64,000 nt of DNA, from NCBI GenBank assembly GCA_035327305.1, contig DAOLDL010000001.1:1-64000 (forward strand), given 5' to 3'. Origin of the DNA: CALMUP01 sp035327305 (GTDB lineage: Bacteria > Verrucomicrobiota > Kiritimatiellia > CAIVKH01). How positions within the stretch are numbered: position 1 is the first letter of the stretch; each line of letters starts with the position of its first letter. Below, piece after piece: positions 15,334-24,089 of the stretch. The translations under genes and the position numbers were made by a program. The notes under the pieces were generated by a model. The model was not told where the DNA came from and ran no database searches. It was given only the letters and a program-made list of their open reading frames with translations.

Positions 15334-17850
15334 ATGGCGGCAAAAAAGACAACAACGGTGATATCCAAGAACACCAAAATAACACCCGAGAATATCCGGG
15401 ACCGGACATTGTTTCACATCAAGTACACCCGTTGTAAAGATTGGCGCACCGCTACGCAATTCGACAAGTTAATGAGCTTTTCGTATGCGATTCGTGAATT
15501 GGCCATGGATCGCATGATTGCGACGCAACGCGCCTACGTTGATCACGATGTAAAACGCATCTACTACATTTCGATGGAATATCTGCTTGGCCGCCTCCTC
15601 GAAAACAATGTGGCCGCGCTGGGAGTTTATGAAGCATCCCAGAAGGCAATGAAGTTGCTCGATATCGACCTTGATCAACTGATGAGCCTGGAAGCAGACG
15701 CCGGTCTCGGCAACGGCGGTCTCGGACGACTCGCCGCCTGTTTCCTCGATTCATTGGCGAGTTTGGAATACCCCGCTTACGGATATGGTCTTCGGTATGA
15801 ACACGGCATGTTCCGGCAGGATTTTGAAAATGGCTGGCAACGTGAACGCCCCGATGATTGGTTGAAGTTCGGTTATCCGTGGGAAATGGTTCGCCCGGAA
15901 TATATCGTACCGGTAAAAGTGTACGGTCGTTTGGATTATGTCCAGGCGGTAGGCGGCGGCCGCAAGCCGGTTTGGAAAGATTGGCAGATGTTCGAAGGTG
16001 TTCCTTATGACATCCCGGTAATCGGCTTTGGCGTGAACACCGTGAACGTGTTGCGTCTGTGGAGCTCACGCGCGATGGAAACATTCCGCCTTGATGTGTT
16101 TAACAATGGCGAATACGTGCGTGCCGTTGAGGAAAAGAACTGGGCGGAAACCATTACCAAGGTGCTTTATCCGTCCGATTTCACCTATGCGGGCAAGGAG
16201 CTTCGCTTGTTACAGGAATATTTCATGGTGACCTGCACCATTCAGGATGTTATTCGCCGTTACCGGAAGAATCATTCCACCTGGGGCGCGTTTGCCGAGA
16301 AAAATGCCATTCAATTGAACGACACGCATCCCGCCCTGGGCGTTGCCGAACTCATGCGTTACTTCATGGATGAAACGGACATGACGTGGGACAACGCATG
16401 GGCAATCACAACGCGTACGTTTGGTTACACCAATCACACGTTGTTGCCGGAAGCGCTGGAACGCTGGCCGGTTCCTTTAATGGAACGGGTCCTTCCGCGC
16501 CACATGCAAATCATATACGAAATCAATCATCGCTTCCTGAATCAGGTCCGTCTGCAATATCCCGGCCAGGAAGATCGCATCAGCTCGATGTCGCTTATCC
16601 AGGAAGGCGAGGATCGTCAGGTTCGCATGGCAAATCTTGCCATGGTGGGTAGCCACTCCATCAACGGCGTGTCGGCCCTTCATACCGATTTGCTTAAGGA
16701 ATTGGTCGTCCCGGAATTTGCGGATATGATGCCGGATAAGTTCAACAACAAAACCAATGGCGTGACGCATCGCCGCTGGTTGTTGATTTCCAATCCCGGC
16801 CTTGCCGGACTGATCACCTCGAATATCGGTGACAAATGGATTCATGACGCGGCCGAGCTCAAGAAGCTGGAACCGCTTTCAAATGACAAGTCATTCTGTG
16901 ACGAGTTCATGAAAATCAAGCACCATAACAAAGTGCGCCTGGCCAAACTCATCGAAGAATTGACGGGTCAATGGATTGACCCCAAATCGCTGTTCGACAT
17001 TCAAATCAAGCGATTGCACGAGTACAAGCGTCAATTGTTGAATGCGATGCATATCATTACGCTGTACCATCGCATCAAGGCCAATCCTTCGGCGTCGATT
17101 GTTCCCAGAACATTTATTTTCGGAGCCAAGGCCGCTCCGAGTTATCACATGGCCAAATTGATAATCAAGTTGATCAATTCGCTCGGTCGGGTGATCAACG
17201 CCGATCCGGATGTGCGTGACCGGCTCAAGGTTGTGTTTATCCCGGATTATTGCGTTTCGCTGGCCGAGATCATTATTCCCGCCGCTGATCTTTCCGAGCA
17301 GATATCCACCGCCGGCAAGGAAGCGTCCGGTACCGGCAATATGAAATTGTCGATGAACGGGGCGTTGACGATCGGCACCTGGGATGGCGCCAATATTGAA
17401 ATCGCCGAAGAAGTGGGCATGGACAACATATTCATTTTCGGCCACAAGGCGCACGAAGTCGTTCACATGCATGAAGGAAATCGTTACGATCCGTGGTCGT
17501 ACTATCATTCGGACGAGGAATTGCGAAAAGTCATTGATTCCATTCGTGACAATCGCTTCGCGCCTGGCGAAGGCAATGTGTTCGGCGAAATCTATCAGCA
17601 CTTGATGGAGCACGGCGATGTGTTCTCGCATCTGGCCGACTATCGCATGTACATTGAGTGTCAGGAAAAGGTTTCCGCCCTGTTTAAGGATCGCCATGAA
17701 TGGGCACGGAAGGCCGTGCTGAATGTCGCCCGCATGAGCAAGTTCTCCAGCGATCGCACTATTCATGAGTATGCCCGGGAAATCTGGGGATTGAAGCAGA
17801 TCAAAATTGCCGATCCGAGTCCCGAGCCGGAAGCAATACTGAAGCATTAA
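15334..17850 (+). CDS. glgP: Glycogen/alpha-glucan phosphorylase
   Basis: GlgP releases glucose-1-phosphate from the non-reducing ends of glycogen or maltodextrin, using pyridoxal phosphate. The 838 residues equal the normal length. Visible signatures include YYISMEYLLGRLLENNV, ADAGLGNGGLGRLAACFLDSLA, DTHPALGVAELMR, KRLHEYKRQLLN, and the PLP-lysine segment EASGTGNMKLSMNGALTIGTWDGANIE. GAGAGG precedes the ATG. No other glycogen genes lie nearby. Orn follows 10 nt later, so an unusual glgP-orn-dusB operon is likely. Confidence 0.97.
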   Translation: MAAKKTTTVISKNTKITPENIRDRTLFHIKYTRCKDWRTATQFDKLMSFSYAIRELAMDRMIATQRAYVDHDVKRIYYISMEYLLGRLLENNVAALGVYEASQKAMKLLDIDLDQLMSLEADAGLGNGGLGRLAACFLDSLASLEYPAYGYGLRYEHGMFRQDFENGWQRERPDDWLKFGYPWEMVRPEYIVPVKVYGRLDYVQAVGGGRKPVWKDWQMFEGVPYDIPVIGFGVNTVNVLRLWSSRAMETFRLDVFNNGEYVRAVEEKNWAETITKVLYPSDFTYAGKELRLLQEYFMVTCTIQDVIRRYRKNHSTWGAFAEKNAIQLNDTHPALGVAELMRYFMDETDMTWDNAWAITTRTFGYTNHTLLPEALERWPVPLMERVLPRHMQIIYEINHRFLNQVRLQYPGQEDRISSMSLIQEGEDRQVRMANLAMVGSHSINGVSALHTDLLKELVVPEFADMMPDKFNNKTNGVTHRRWLLISNPGLAGLITSNIGDKWIHDAAELKKLEPLSNDKSFCDEFMKIKHHNKVRLAKLIEELTGQWIDPKSLFDIQIKRLHEYKRQLLNAMHIITLYHRIKANPSASIVPRTFIFGAKAAPSYHMAKLIIKLINSLGRVINADPDVRDRLKVVFIPDYCVSLAEIIIPAADLSEQISTAGKEASGTGNMKLSMNGALTIGTWDGANIEIAEEVGMDNIFIFGHKAHEVVHMHEGNRYDPWSYYHSDEELRKVIDSIRDNRFAPGEGNVFGEIYQHLMEHGDVFSHLADYRMYIECQEKVSALFKDRHEWARKAVLNVARMSKFSSDRTIHEYAREIWGLKQIKIADPSPEPEAILKH

Positions 17851-17860
17851 GAGTATTCAT

Positions 17861-18490
17861 ATGACCGTACTACCCACGGCATCAACCGCCTATCTCTGGT
17901 TCGACACGGAATACTCGTCACTCGAGCTGGAAAAAGCGAAGTTGTTGCAGGTGGCGCTGGTTATTACCGATGCCGATCTTAATCGACTGGCGCCGGTTTC
18001 AGAGGACTTGAACCTGTTTATCCGTTTTCCGGAAAGGGATACGGTAAGTCCGTGGATACTTGAAAACATGCCGGAATTGGTCGCACGCTGTCGATCCCCT
18101 CAAGCCATCAGTGTCGAGGAAGCCGATCGCAAACTGGCCTCCTATATTGATCGAAACGTTGTGGTTCCGCTAGGCGATGACAAGAAGAAGCCCATTCTTG
18201 CCGGCAACAGTATCCATTCTGACTGGTATCTCGCACGCAGTTTTTTGCCCGAAATGAGCAAACGTCTTCATTACCGCCATCTCGATGTCACCACACTTAA
18301 ATTGCAGTGGCAGGACTACCGGAATGGCGAAAAGTTTGAAAAAGACGACGTGAAGCTGGTGGCCCGCCACTTCCCCGGACTGGTAACCAACCAGGACTCA
18401 AAATTGCACGACGCATATTACGACTGCCAGGCATCCATTGCGGAGTTGGCATATTACCGCAAGCACCTTTTCAAAAAGCCGAAGGCTTGA
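17861..18490 (+). CDS. orn: Oligoribonuclease-type DEDDh exonuclease
   Basis: Orn degrades 2-5 nt RNAs to mononucleotides, finishing mRNA decay and cyclic dinucleotide turnover. The DEDDh residues are all present: FDTE (Asp15, Glu17), an Asp in NSIHSDWYLARSFLPEM, and HDAYYDCQASIAELAYYRKHLF with the general-base His and last Asp. The final stretch is nearly diagnostic of Orn. At 209 residues it is about 25 longer than the E. coli enzyme, mainly through insertions around residues 95-115 and 145-165, so it is a divergent member. It lies between glgP and dusB with gaps of 10 and 2 nt. Confidence 0.87.
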   Translation: MTVLPTASTAYLWFDTEYSSLELEKAKLLQVALVITDADLNRLAPVSEDLNLFIRFPERDTVSPWILENMPELVARCRSPQAISVEEADRKLASYIDRNVVVPLGDDKKKPILAGNSIHSDWYLARSFLPEMSKRLHYRHLDVTTLKLQWQDYRNGEKFEKDDVKLVARHFPGLVTNQDSKLHDAYYDCQASIAELAYYRKHLFKKPKA

Positions 18491-18492
18491 CC

Positions 18493-19647
18493 ATGAGTCA
18501 TGGCATTGAAAATTTGAGTCGACCATTGTCGTGGGGAAGCTTAAACCTGCCCAATCGGGTATTTCTTGCCCCGCTCGCCGGTGTGACTGATACGCCATTC
18601 CGCCGTATATGCGCCGATTTTGGCGCGGCATTGACGTATGTCGAAATGCTGGTTTCAGTTGCCGTGATCTACCGCAGTAAACGCACATGGGAAATGATGA
18701 ATCGCCACCCTTCGGAACAACGTTTGGGTGTGCAACTTACGGGGCGCAACGTTGATGAAGTGGTCAAGGCCGCGGGGATACTCAATCAACAGGGATTTGA
18801 CACCATTGATATCAATATGGGATGCCCGGTCAGAAAGGTCGTTCACTCCGGGTCGGGTAGCGCATTCTTGAAAGATACCCAGCGTATTCGGGACACATTG
18901 ACCGGTGTGAAGTCCGTTGTGTCGATCCCGCTAAGCGCTAAATGTCGACTGGGATTTACCAGGGACAAGCTTAACATCACCGAAGTTGCTCCCATCATGG
19001 CGGAAACCGGATGTGATGGAATTATTATTCACGGCCGGACCCGGGATTGCACATATGCCGCGCCCGTGCAGTATGACATGATTCGTGTCGGCGCGGCTTC
19101 CGCTCGTGCCGTGCGTCATGATTTACCCGTAATTGGAAACGGTAATGTTTTTGACCGGCAAACCGCGGAACTGATGCTGATGCGGACCGGAGTTGACGGC
19201 GTCATGGTCAGCCGCGGATCGCTCGGTAACCCATGGATTTTTTCCGAGTTAACCCGGCCGGATTTTCTCCAACCAACCGTGGAAGAATGGCTGGATGGCG
19301 TTCTGCGCCACATCGAGTATCATCGTGAATACTACGGTGATACGGAGTATTCCGCGCGTCTGATGCGGAAGCATTTGATTTGGTATGCCAACGGCTATCC
19401 TTATTGCTCGCACTTGCGTGGATTTTTCAACACCGTGACATCGCTGGCCGATGCCATGAAAGAATTACAATCGTACGCCGCTAAACAACCCAGGGATTTG
19501 CGAAGGTATTCGGATGGTTCAGCCCGGATATTTAAGGAGGATCCCAAGTACCAGATGGATCGCGAAATTGACCGGGGCGTGGGCACAGATGGTCTTGATC
19601 AAACGGAAAAAACCGACAATACTTCAACTATTCAGGTGAATTCATGA
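18493..19647 (+). CDS. dusB: tRNA-dihydrouridine synthase
   Basis: Dus enzymes reduce uridines in the tRNA D-loop using FMN and NADPH. Family landmarks: NRVFLAPLAGVTDTPFRRIC, YVEMLVSVAV, QLTGRNVDEVVKAA, DINMGCPVRKVVHSGSGSAFLKD (containing the catalytic Cys), the FMN-binding IIHGRTRD and VIGNGNVFDRQTAELML, and VMVSRGSLGNPWIF. The DusB-like pattern is clear; subfamily is inferred. I start it at ATG 18493 rather than the TTG at 18487, which overlaps the orn stop. It overlaps the next gene by 4 nt. The C-terminal tail beyond about residue 320 is hydrophilic and variable. Confidence 0.92.
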   Translation: MSHGIENLSRPLSWGSLNLPNRVFLAPLAGVTDTPFRRICADFGAALTYVEMLVSVAVIYRSKRTWEMMNRHPSEQRLGVQLTGRNVDEVVKAAGILNQQGFDTIDINMGCPVRKVVHSGSGSAFLKDTQRIRDTLTGVKSVVSIPLSAKCRLGFTRDKLNITEVAPIMAETGCDGIIIHGRTRDCTYAAPVQYDMIRVGAASARAVRHDLPVIGNGNVFDRQTAELMLMRTGVDGVMVSRGSLGNPWIFSELTRPDFLQPTVEEWLDGVLRHIEYHREYYGDTEYSARLMRKHLIWYANGYPYCSHLRGFFNTVTSLADAMKELQSYAAKQPRDLRRYSDGSARIFKEDPKYQMDREIDRGVGTDGLDQTEKTDNTSTIQVNS

Positions 19648-20444
19648 AACGGGCATTAAAAATCACGGCCATTGTTTTGGTTCTTCTATTTATCGTATTG
19701 TTTTTCTACCTCGGTCAGGTGGTGGAAAACGCAATCAATCACGCCGGTCCCCGGGTTCTCGGTGTTCCGGTGTCCGTCGAAAAAGCCAGGATATTTCTTC
19801 TTGCCGGACGTTTGCACATTACGGACTTGATTGTAGGCAATCCGGAAGGCTTTAAAACCGACAACATGTTCAACATGCATGAACTTTCCGTTCGGTTCAG
19901 TCCGCGAAGTATATTTACCGATACGATTATTGTGCATGAAGTGCTGATCAAGGCGCCTCAAATTACCTATGAGCAAACCTTGACGGGAAACAATGTGGGA
20001 GCTTTGCAGAAACAACTGGGAGGCGCTGATAAACCGAAGGATTCAGAACCAACCGCACCGGGCAAAAAAGTTGTCATTGAGCGCTTTTATCTTACCGATG
20101 GCAAAGTGAAGTTAAGTATACCCGGCATGATGGGTACGGCGTTGCCGATACCTCTGCCGACCATTGAATTAAAGGATATCGGCAAGGAAAAAGAGGAGGG
20201 AGCCAGCATTACGGATGCCATTTCCTCCATATTTGGTGCGATCTTCTCGGCAATTGGCGATGTTGTAATGTCTTCGGGTAAATTGCTCGGCGATGGAGCC
20301 AGGCTGGTAGGCGATGGTGTGGTGACCGCCGGAGGAGCCGTGGCGGATGGCGTCTCCGCAGTTGGCCGAGGTTTGGCCGGTGCAGTGGGCAGTTTGTTTG
20401 ACTCGTCTTCGGATGAAGGTGAAAAGTCCGGGGAAAATGAATAA
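19644..20444 (+). CDS. AsmA-like envelope protein with a glycine-rich C-terminal helix
   Basis: One N-terminal membrane segment (residues 5-25) precedes a beta-rich region that resembles the start of AsmA/DUF748 proteins: GVPVSVEKARIFLLAGRLHITDLIVGNPEGFKTDNMFNMHELSVRFSPRS, then VLIKAPQITYE. Such proteins sit between the membranes and shape lipid traffic. At 266 residues it is short and holds only the first AsmA repeat. The C-terminus (about 190-255) is an unusual alanine/glycine-rich amphipathic stretch with many GxxxG-like steps, then an acidic tail. It is translationally coupled to dusB, though no functional link is obvious. Confidence 0.6.
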   Translation: MKRALKITAIVLVLLFIVLFFYLGQVVENAINHAGPRVLGVPVSVEKARIFLLAGRLHITDLIVGNPEGFKTDNMFNMHELSVRFSPRSIFTDTIIVHEVLIKAPQITYEQTLTGNNVGALQKQLGGADKPKDSEPTAPGKKVVIERFYLTDGKVKLSIPGMMGTALPIPLPTIELKDIGKEKEEGASITDAISSIFGAIFSAIGDVVMSSGKLLGDGARLVGDGVVTAGGAVADGVSAVGRGLAGAVGSLFDSSSDEGEKSGENE

Positions 20445-20481
20445 TAATGAAGCCCAATCGTCTAACATCCGGAGCTGAATC

Positions 20482-20829
20482 ATGAAAATATTCATTATCA
20501 TGTCTTTGTTGCTGTCGGTGATTATAATACCGCAAGCGTTTGCTGATCGTGAGTGGATTTCCGGCGGCACACACAAGGCAGGTGGCGAAGCCAAGGAAAT
20601 AAAAGTCAATCAGGCGATTTCCAAGGTTGTTATTACCTGCACCGAGGGTCAGGTTACGATATCTTCCTTAACCCTGAAAGACGGCGGCAAATCCATACCC
20701 TTCCAGTTTATGACCCGGTTAAACAAAGGCGAGTCACAACAAGTGACGGTCGGGGATAAAATTCATGCCGGATCAATTATCATTAACGACGATGGGCGCG
20801 GGGAATACTCGGTTCGAATCAAAAAGTAA
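20482..20829 (+). CDS. Small exported protein of unknown function
   Basis: The 115-residue protein has a clear signal peptide (MKIFIIMSLLLSVIIIPQAFA, cleavage expected after AFA). The mature part has about 94 residues of alternating hydrophobic and polar stretches that suggest a beta-sandwich (KVVITCTEGQVTISSLTLKD, IIINDDGRGEYSVRIKK). It contains one cysteine and no enzyme motif. GGAG precedes the ATG at good spacing. It follows the AsmA-like gene by 37 nt and probably shares its transcript. I do not recognise the family. Confidence 0.7.
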   Translation: MKIFIIMSLLLSVIIIPQAFADREWISGGTHKAGGEAKEIKVNQAISKVVITCTEGQVTISSLTLKDGGKSIPFQFMTRLNKGESQQVTVGDKIHAGSIIINDDGRGEYSVRIKK

Positions 20830-20834
20830 TCGAA

Positions 20835-21536
20835 CTACCACTCCAATCCGGTTATTGCCATTTCGGCGTCTCCAACCGCCTCCACGCAGGTATGGAAAAA
20901 TTTTCTGATTACAGTTCCTTTCACTTCCGTATCCAGTCCGTATCCGTCGATTCCGATAACATCGCCGACTTTTGCCTGAATATGAAGATGCCGCAGGTGT
21001 TTGGAGGCAAACTCAATGAGCCGCGACTCATCGCGTTCATTAAACGGATTTCGTTTCAGAAGTTTGTTTATTTCAAGCGGTTGGCGTTCGCCGGATATTA
21101 ATTCAAAGAAAACGCCATCCGGAATAAATCGATACAACCGGCCGGCGCCCCGCGAAAAGTTTTCCGCCATGCGTTTGAAATAACGGAAATGCCGGTCGAT
21201 TGAATCGTGATCACCGGGGTCAACCAAGTGAAGGGTGCCGGTTATAATCAACAGACTCAATTCGTTGCCGTCTGCGTCTATTTTATGAGGCAACCGCAGG
21301 CTCATGGAGCTGTTGGTGAGGATCAAGTGATGATGAGGGTTTCCGCTGGTGTAGTGAATCAGCGGATAACCCCGCCGATCAAGACAGTAGTGGGTATCGC
21401 ATGAAAAAGCATAACGCGCACAGCCGCCCGAAGACATGGCAAGCACCGCCCCGGGTTGAAGCAATAAAACGCGATGTGCTTCTTCGGTACGCCGCGATTC
21501 GGAAGCTCCGCATTGATCTGGCGATCTGTCGTCCAT
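20835..21536 (-). CDS. HugZ-like PNPOx-fold protein with a DUF2470-like C-terminus
   Basis: From the ATG at 21536 the 233-residue protein runs through EEAHRVLLLQPGAVLAM, YAFSCDTHYCLDRRGYPLIHYTSGNPHHHLILTNSSMSLRL and LLIITGTLHLVDPGDHDSI. This is the split-barrel flavin/heme fold of HugZ-like pyridoxamine-phosphate-oxidase relatives. The last 80 residues (GDVIGIDGYGLDTEVKG...RKFFHTCVEAVGDAEM) resemble the DUF2470 tail of HugZ. Members bind or degrade heme, but the heme ligand cannot be confirmed here. Earlier in-frame starts would run into psuG. It is divergent from psuG with only 38 nt between starts, and convergent with the small exported gene. Confidence 0.65.
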   Translation of the reverse strand: MDDRSPDQCGASESRRTEEAHRVLLLQPGAVLAMSSGGCARYAFSCDTHYCLDRRGYPLIHYTSGNPHHHLILTNSSMSLRLPHKIDADGNELSLLIITGTLHLVDPGDHDSIDRHFRYFKRMAENFSRGAGRLYRFIPDGVFFELISGERQPLEINKLLKRNPFNERDESRLIEFASKHLRHLHIQAKVGDVIGIDGYGLDTEVKGTVIRKFFHTCVEAVGDAEMAITGLEW

Positions 21537-21574
21537 ATCTATAGAGTAACCCTCATCAATCAGGATGCAATCAA

Positions 21575-22468
21575 ATGAATACGTTATTACTTGCTGAAGT
21601 CCAAAAGGCATTAGCCTCCAGAAAACCCGTTGTTGCATTGGAAAGCACGGTAATTACCCACGGACTTCCCCGTCCGGAAAATGCCAGGGTGGGGCGGGAA
21701 CTGGAGCAAGTCGCCCGCGATCACGGCGCCGTACCAGCGACGATTGCTTTCATGGATGGCAATTCATGTATCGGATTGGACGATTCAGCGCTGGATCGAC
21801 TGGCCGCCATGGAAAATGCCGTCAAATGCAGTTTGCGGGATATACCTGTAGTCATGGCAAAAAAGTTGTGCGGAGGCGTTACGGTGGCGGCTACCATGCA
21901 TCTTGCCCATAAGGCCGGAATCCAGGTATTTGCCACCGGTGGAGTTGGCGGTGTTCACCGGGGACAACCTTTTGACATCAGTGCGGATATTTCCGCCTTG
22001 GGTCACATACCAATTACCGTGGTGTGTGCGGGCGCTAAATCAATTTTGGATGTTCCATTGACACTGGAAGCGCTGGAAACAAGGGGAGTTACGGTGATTG
22101 GATACCAAACCGATGAATTCCCCATTTTTTACAGCCGGGAATCGGGTTTGCCGGTCGATGTGCGATGTGATGATCCTGATGAAGTTGCCGCCATCATAAA
22201 GGCGCGCGACACGGCTGGATTGCCATCCGCCATCCTCGTTGTTAACCCGGTCCCCGCGGCGGATGCAATGCCTGCAGTGGAAGCGGAATTCGCCATCAAA
22301 CAAGCGTTGTCGGAAGCGGAAAGCGCCGGAGTGTCAGGTAAAAATGTCACGCCGTTCCTGTTGGCTAAGGTGAGTGAATTGACAGGAGAGCGAAGCAAAT
22401 CGGCCAACCTGGCGTTGTTGCGAAACAATGTTCGCCTGGGAGCGGAAATCGCAAAAGCACTGCTGTAA
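21575..22468 (+). CDS. psuG: Pseudouridine-5'-phosphate glycosidase
   Basis: PsuG reversibly cleaves pseudouridine 5'-phosphate into uracil and ribose-5-phosphate. The 297-residue length is typical. Signatures: ALESTVITHGLPRPEN near residue 21, VPATIAFMDG, KLCGGVTVAATMHLAHKAGIQVFATGGVGGVHRG (with the catalytic Lys and Mn-site region), VVCAGAKSILDVPLTLEALETRGVTVIGY, and GKNVTPFLLAKVSELTGERSKSANLALLRNNVRL. The usual kinase partner psuK is not adjacent. It faces cysH tail to tail with a 14-nt gap. Confidence 0.96.
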   Translation: MNTLLLAEVQKALASRKPVVALESTVITHGLPRPENARVGRELEQVARDHGAVPATIAFMDGNSCIGLDDSALDRLAAMENAVKCSLRDIPVVMAKKLCGGVTVAATMHLAHKAGIQVFATGGVGGVHRGQPFDISADISALGHIPITVVCAGAKSILDVPLTLEALETRGVTVIGYQTDEFPIFYSRESGLPVDVRCDDPDEVAAIIKARDTAGLPSAILVVNPVPAADAMPAVEAEFAIKQALSEAESAGVSGKNVTPFLLAKVSELTGERSKSANLALLRNNVRLGAEIAKALL

Positions 22469-22482
22469 AATATCTGCCGGAG

Positions 22483-23196
22483 TTACAATTCGCTGGAGGT
22501 AAAGCTTTGATTGGCGAGTCCGGTAAGATGAATGCCACATTCCTTTGATTGATCAGCGCCTTTGGATGGGTCGATGTAGTTATCGTTGATTGGCAGGGAA
22601 TGTTGCTTGCAGTATGCGTAGAGCTTTCTGGAATCCCAATCCAATAACGGGTGAAACTTATACAATCCGTCACTTCGCCGCATAAGTAACTGGAAAATCC
22701 TCCGGTGATCTGTTTCATGTCGTTGAACGCCGGACATCCAGGCGTGGACATTGTGCTCCTTCAACGCATTTTCCAATGTTTCAACTTTGGTAGATTGAAG
22801 ATACTCTTCCAGTGGCAAATCGCTGGTCTCGGATTTATATGTTGTGCTGGCAATGTTGTAACGGAACACCCTGATTCCGAGCATGTCGATTAATTGCTCG
22901 GCAAAGGCAAGGGTTTCCGCATTGTGTCCGGTGTCGACGGAAATGATGGTCGCGTCCGGTGCCCAGCGACTGATCATGTGCAACATGACGGACGAATAAG
23001 TACCGAAGCTGGTGGTCAAGGCAAGATGGTTGCCAAACGTACGATGTGCCCACGCTATTCGCGCCCGCTCGTCCATTTCTTCGAGGAGCACGTTAACCTG
23101 ATTCAGGTCATGAATGTCATAGTTTGTCGGCAAAGATGGCACCGAATTATTATTGGCGATAATTACCACGCCTCGGACCAGCCAAGGAGTCGGCAA
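22483..23196 (-). CDS. cysH: PAPS reductase (phosphoadenosine phosphosulfate reductase)
   Basis: CysH reduces 3'-phosphoadenosine-5'-phosphosulfate to sulfite and PAP in assimilatory sulfate reduction, using thioredoxin. Seen are LALTTSFGTYSSVMLHM (PP-loop), IISVDTGHNAETLAFAEQLI, MSGVQRHETDHRR, and the catalytic cysteine motif KECGIHL near the C-terminus. The CC...CxxC ligands of the iron-sulfur APS reductases are missing, so PAPS is the expected substrate. The start is uncertain: TTG at 23196 or GTG at 23169, both overlapping the sulfotransferase end. It is coupled to a sulfotransferase, another PAPS consumer. Confidence 0.9.
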   Translation of the reverse strand: MPTPWLVRGVVIIANNNSVPSLPTNYDIHDLNQVNVLLEEMDERARIAWAHRTFGNHLALTTSFGTYSSVMLHMISRWAPDATIISVDTGHNAETLAFAEQLIDMLGIRVFRYNIASTTYKSETSDLPLEEYLQSTKVETLENALKEHNVHAWMSGVQRHETDHRRIFQLLMRRSDGLYKFHPLLDWDSRKLYAYCKQHSLPINDNYIDPSKGADQSKECGIHLTGLANQSFTSSEL

Positions 23197-23924
23197 AGAT
23201 CTTCATTGGATTTCTCAAAAATTTTATCAATTCGTTTGCGCGTTTCCACCGTAAGCATTTCATAAGGATTTACATAGGGGGGATCCATCAAATCCGGGGT
23301 GAAGTCCGGCAAACCCAGAAATTTGTAAGCCCTCATCGCGTATTCAACCGGATTGGCGTAATAATCCTCGCTTCGAAAAACAAAGAATTGGTCTTTGCGG
23401 AAATACTGCATCCAGTGTTTCAGCTGGCGGGCGTACATTCCGTGGGAAATATACGAATGGTAGCGATGATTTGGCGGGTCATGATAGGGGTTGTCACGCA
23501 TCAGAAATCGTCCCCGCTCAAGCCGCTTCGGCTCCATTTTTAATGCAAACTCAAAGGCGAGGTTTTCGTGCCCTCCAGCCACGGACATGCGGAAATGGGA
23601 ATAGGCGCGATCTGTCGGATTCCGTAACAATACAATAAATTTCGCCATCGGACAGAAACGCTTTACTCTTTCCGGGACCAGGGGGTGGTACATGTAGTAG
23701 GGGCTGGCCTCGCCTGTGATATGTCCTTTCGGGCGTTCCCCATCTTTGTATTTGGAAAGAAGGGGAAACTGCTCGATGTACCACTCATTTCCCATACTGA
23801 AGTGCTTGTCGAAATAGGCCACGGTAGGCTGAAGCGAAGGCACAACCTGCGGGTGCTGAATCAGGTACTCGTAAAAGGAATGTGTTCCCCCCCTTTGAGT
23901 TCCGATTATTATAAAATCGATCAT
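23163..23924 (-). CDS. PAPS-dependent sulfotransferase (Sulfotransfer_1 type)
   Basis: The 253-residue cytosolic enzyme has the 5'-phosphosulfate loop at the N-terminus (IIIGTQRGGTHSFYEYLIQHP) and the 3'-phosphate motif FIVLLRNPTDRAYSHFRM near residues 95-112. This is the pattern of heparan/glycan-type sulfotransferases. Downstream, FFVFRSEDYYANPVEYAMRAYKFLGLP is also typical. It would transfer sulfate from PAPS to a carbohydrate or small-molecule hydroxyl or amine; the acceptor is unknown. The gene overlaps the start of cysH, so both PAPS-using enzymes are made from one message. There is no signal peptide. Confidence 0.92.
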   Translation of the reverse strand: MIDFIIIGTQRGGTHSFYEYLIQHPQVVPSLQPTVAYFDKHFSMGNEWYIEQFPLLSKYKDGERPKGHITGEASPYYMYHPLVPERVKRFCPMAKFIVLLRNPTDRAYSHFRMSVAGGHENLAFEFALKMEPKRLERGRFLMRDNPYHDPPNHRYHSYISHGMYARQLKHWMQYFRKDQFFVFRSEDYYANPVEYAMRAYKFLGLPDFTPDLMDPPYVNPYEMLTVETRKRIDKIFEKSNEDLCRLLGWSEAW

Positions 23925-23984
23925 AACCCACGTAAACTCCCAGTTATCAATAATGTTTTACATGCCAACACTCAAGCGATTAGA

Positions 23985-24014
23985 TTGAAATTTATATAGG
24001 AGATTTGGTATGCT
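23985..24014 (+). promoter_or_regulatory. Possible pcnB promoter (conflicts with the leader frame at 24010)
   Basis: TTGAAA at 23985-23990 and TATGCT at 24009-24014 are 18 nt apart, pointing at pcnB (ATG 24090). If active, transcription would begin near 24021, after the start of the small frame at 24010. So either this promoter or the translated leader is real on a given transcript, not both. Confidence 0.25.
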
Positions 24015-24078
24015 TTTGATCACCTTGAAAGCACTTGTTGAATTATCAAGATTACGCGGAACAGGTAAACCGATTTAA
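24010..24078 (+). CDS. Candidate 22-residue leader peptide upstream of pcnB
   Basis: ATG 24010 lies 7 nt after AGGAG, one of the better Shine-Dalgarno matches in this region. The frame encodes a 22-residue peptide starting MLLITLKALVELSRL, basic near the end, and stops 11 nt before the pcnB ATG, which itself lacks a clear ribosome-binding site. Reinitiation or coupling could set PcnB levels. It could equally be chance. Confidence 0.3.
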   Translation: MLLITLKALVELSRLRGTGKPI

Positions 24079-24089
24079 CCCTGATACTC

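Noticed and set aside
16891..17847. A 318-residue open frame on the minus strand inside glgP
   Set aside because: It lies entirely antisense to the conserved phosphorylase, shows no family motif and has no ribosome-binding site. Codon bias of glgP explains the lack of stops.
22483..23196. APS reductase of the iron-sulfur type
   Set aside because: The paired-cysteine cluster motif is absent; only the ECGIH catalytic cysteine is present.
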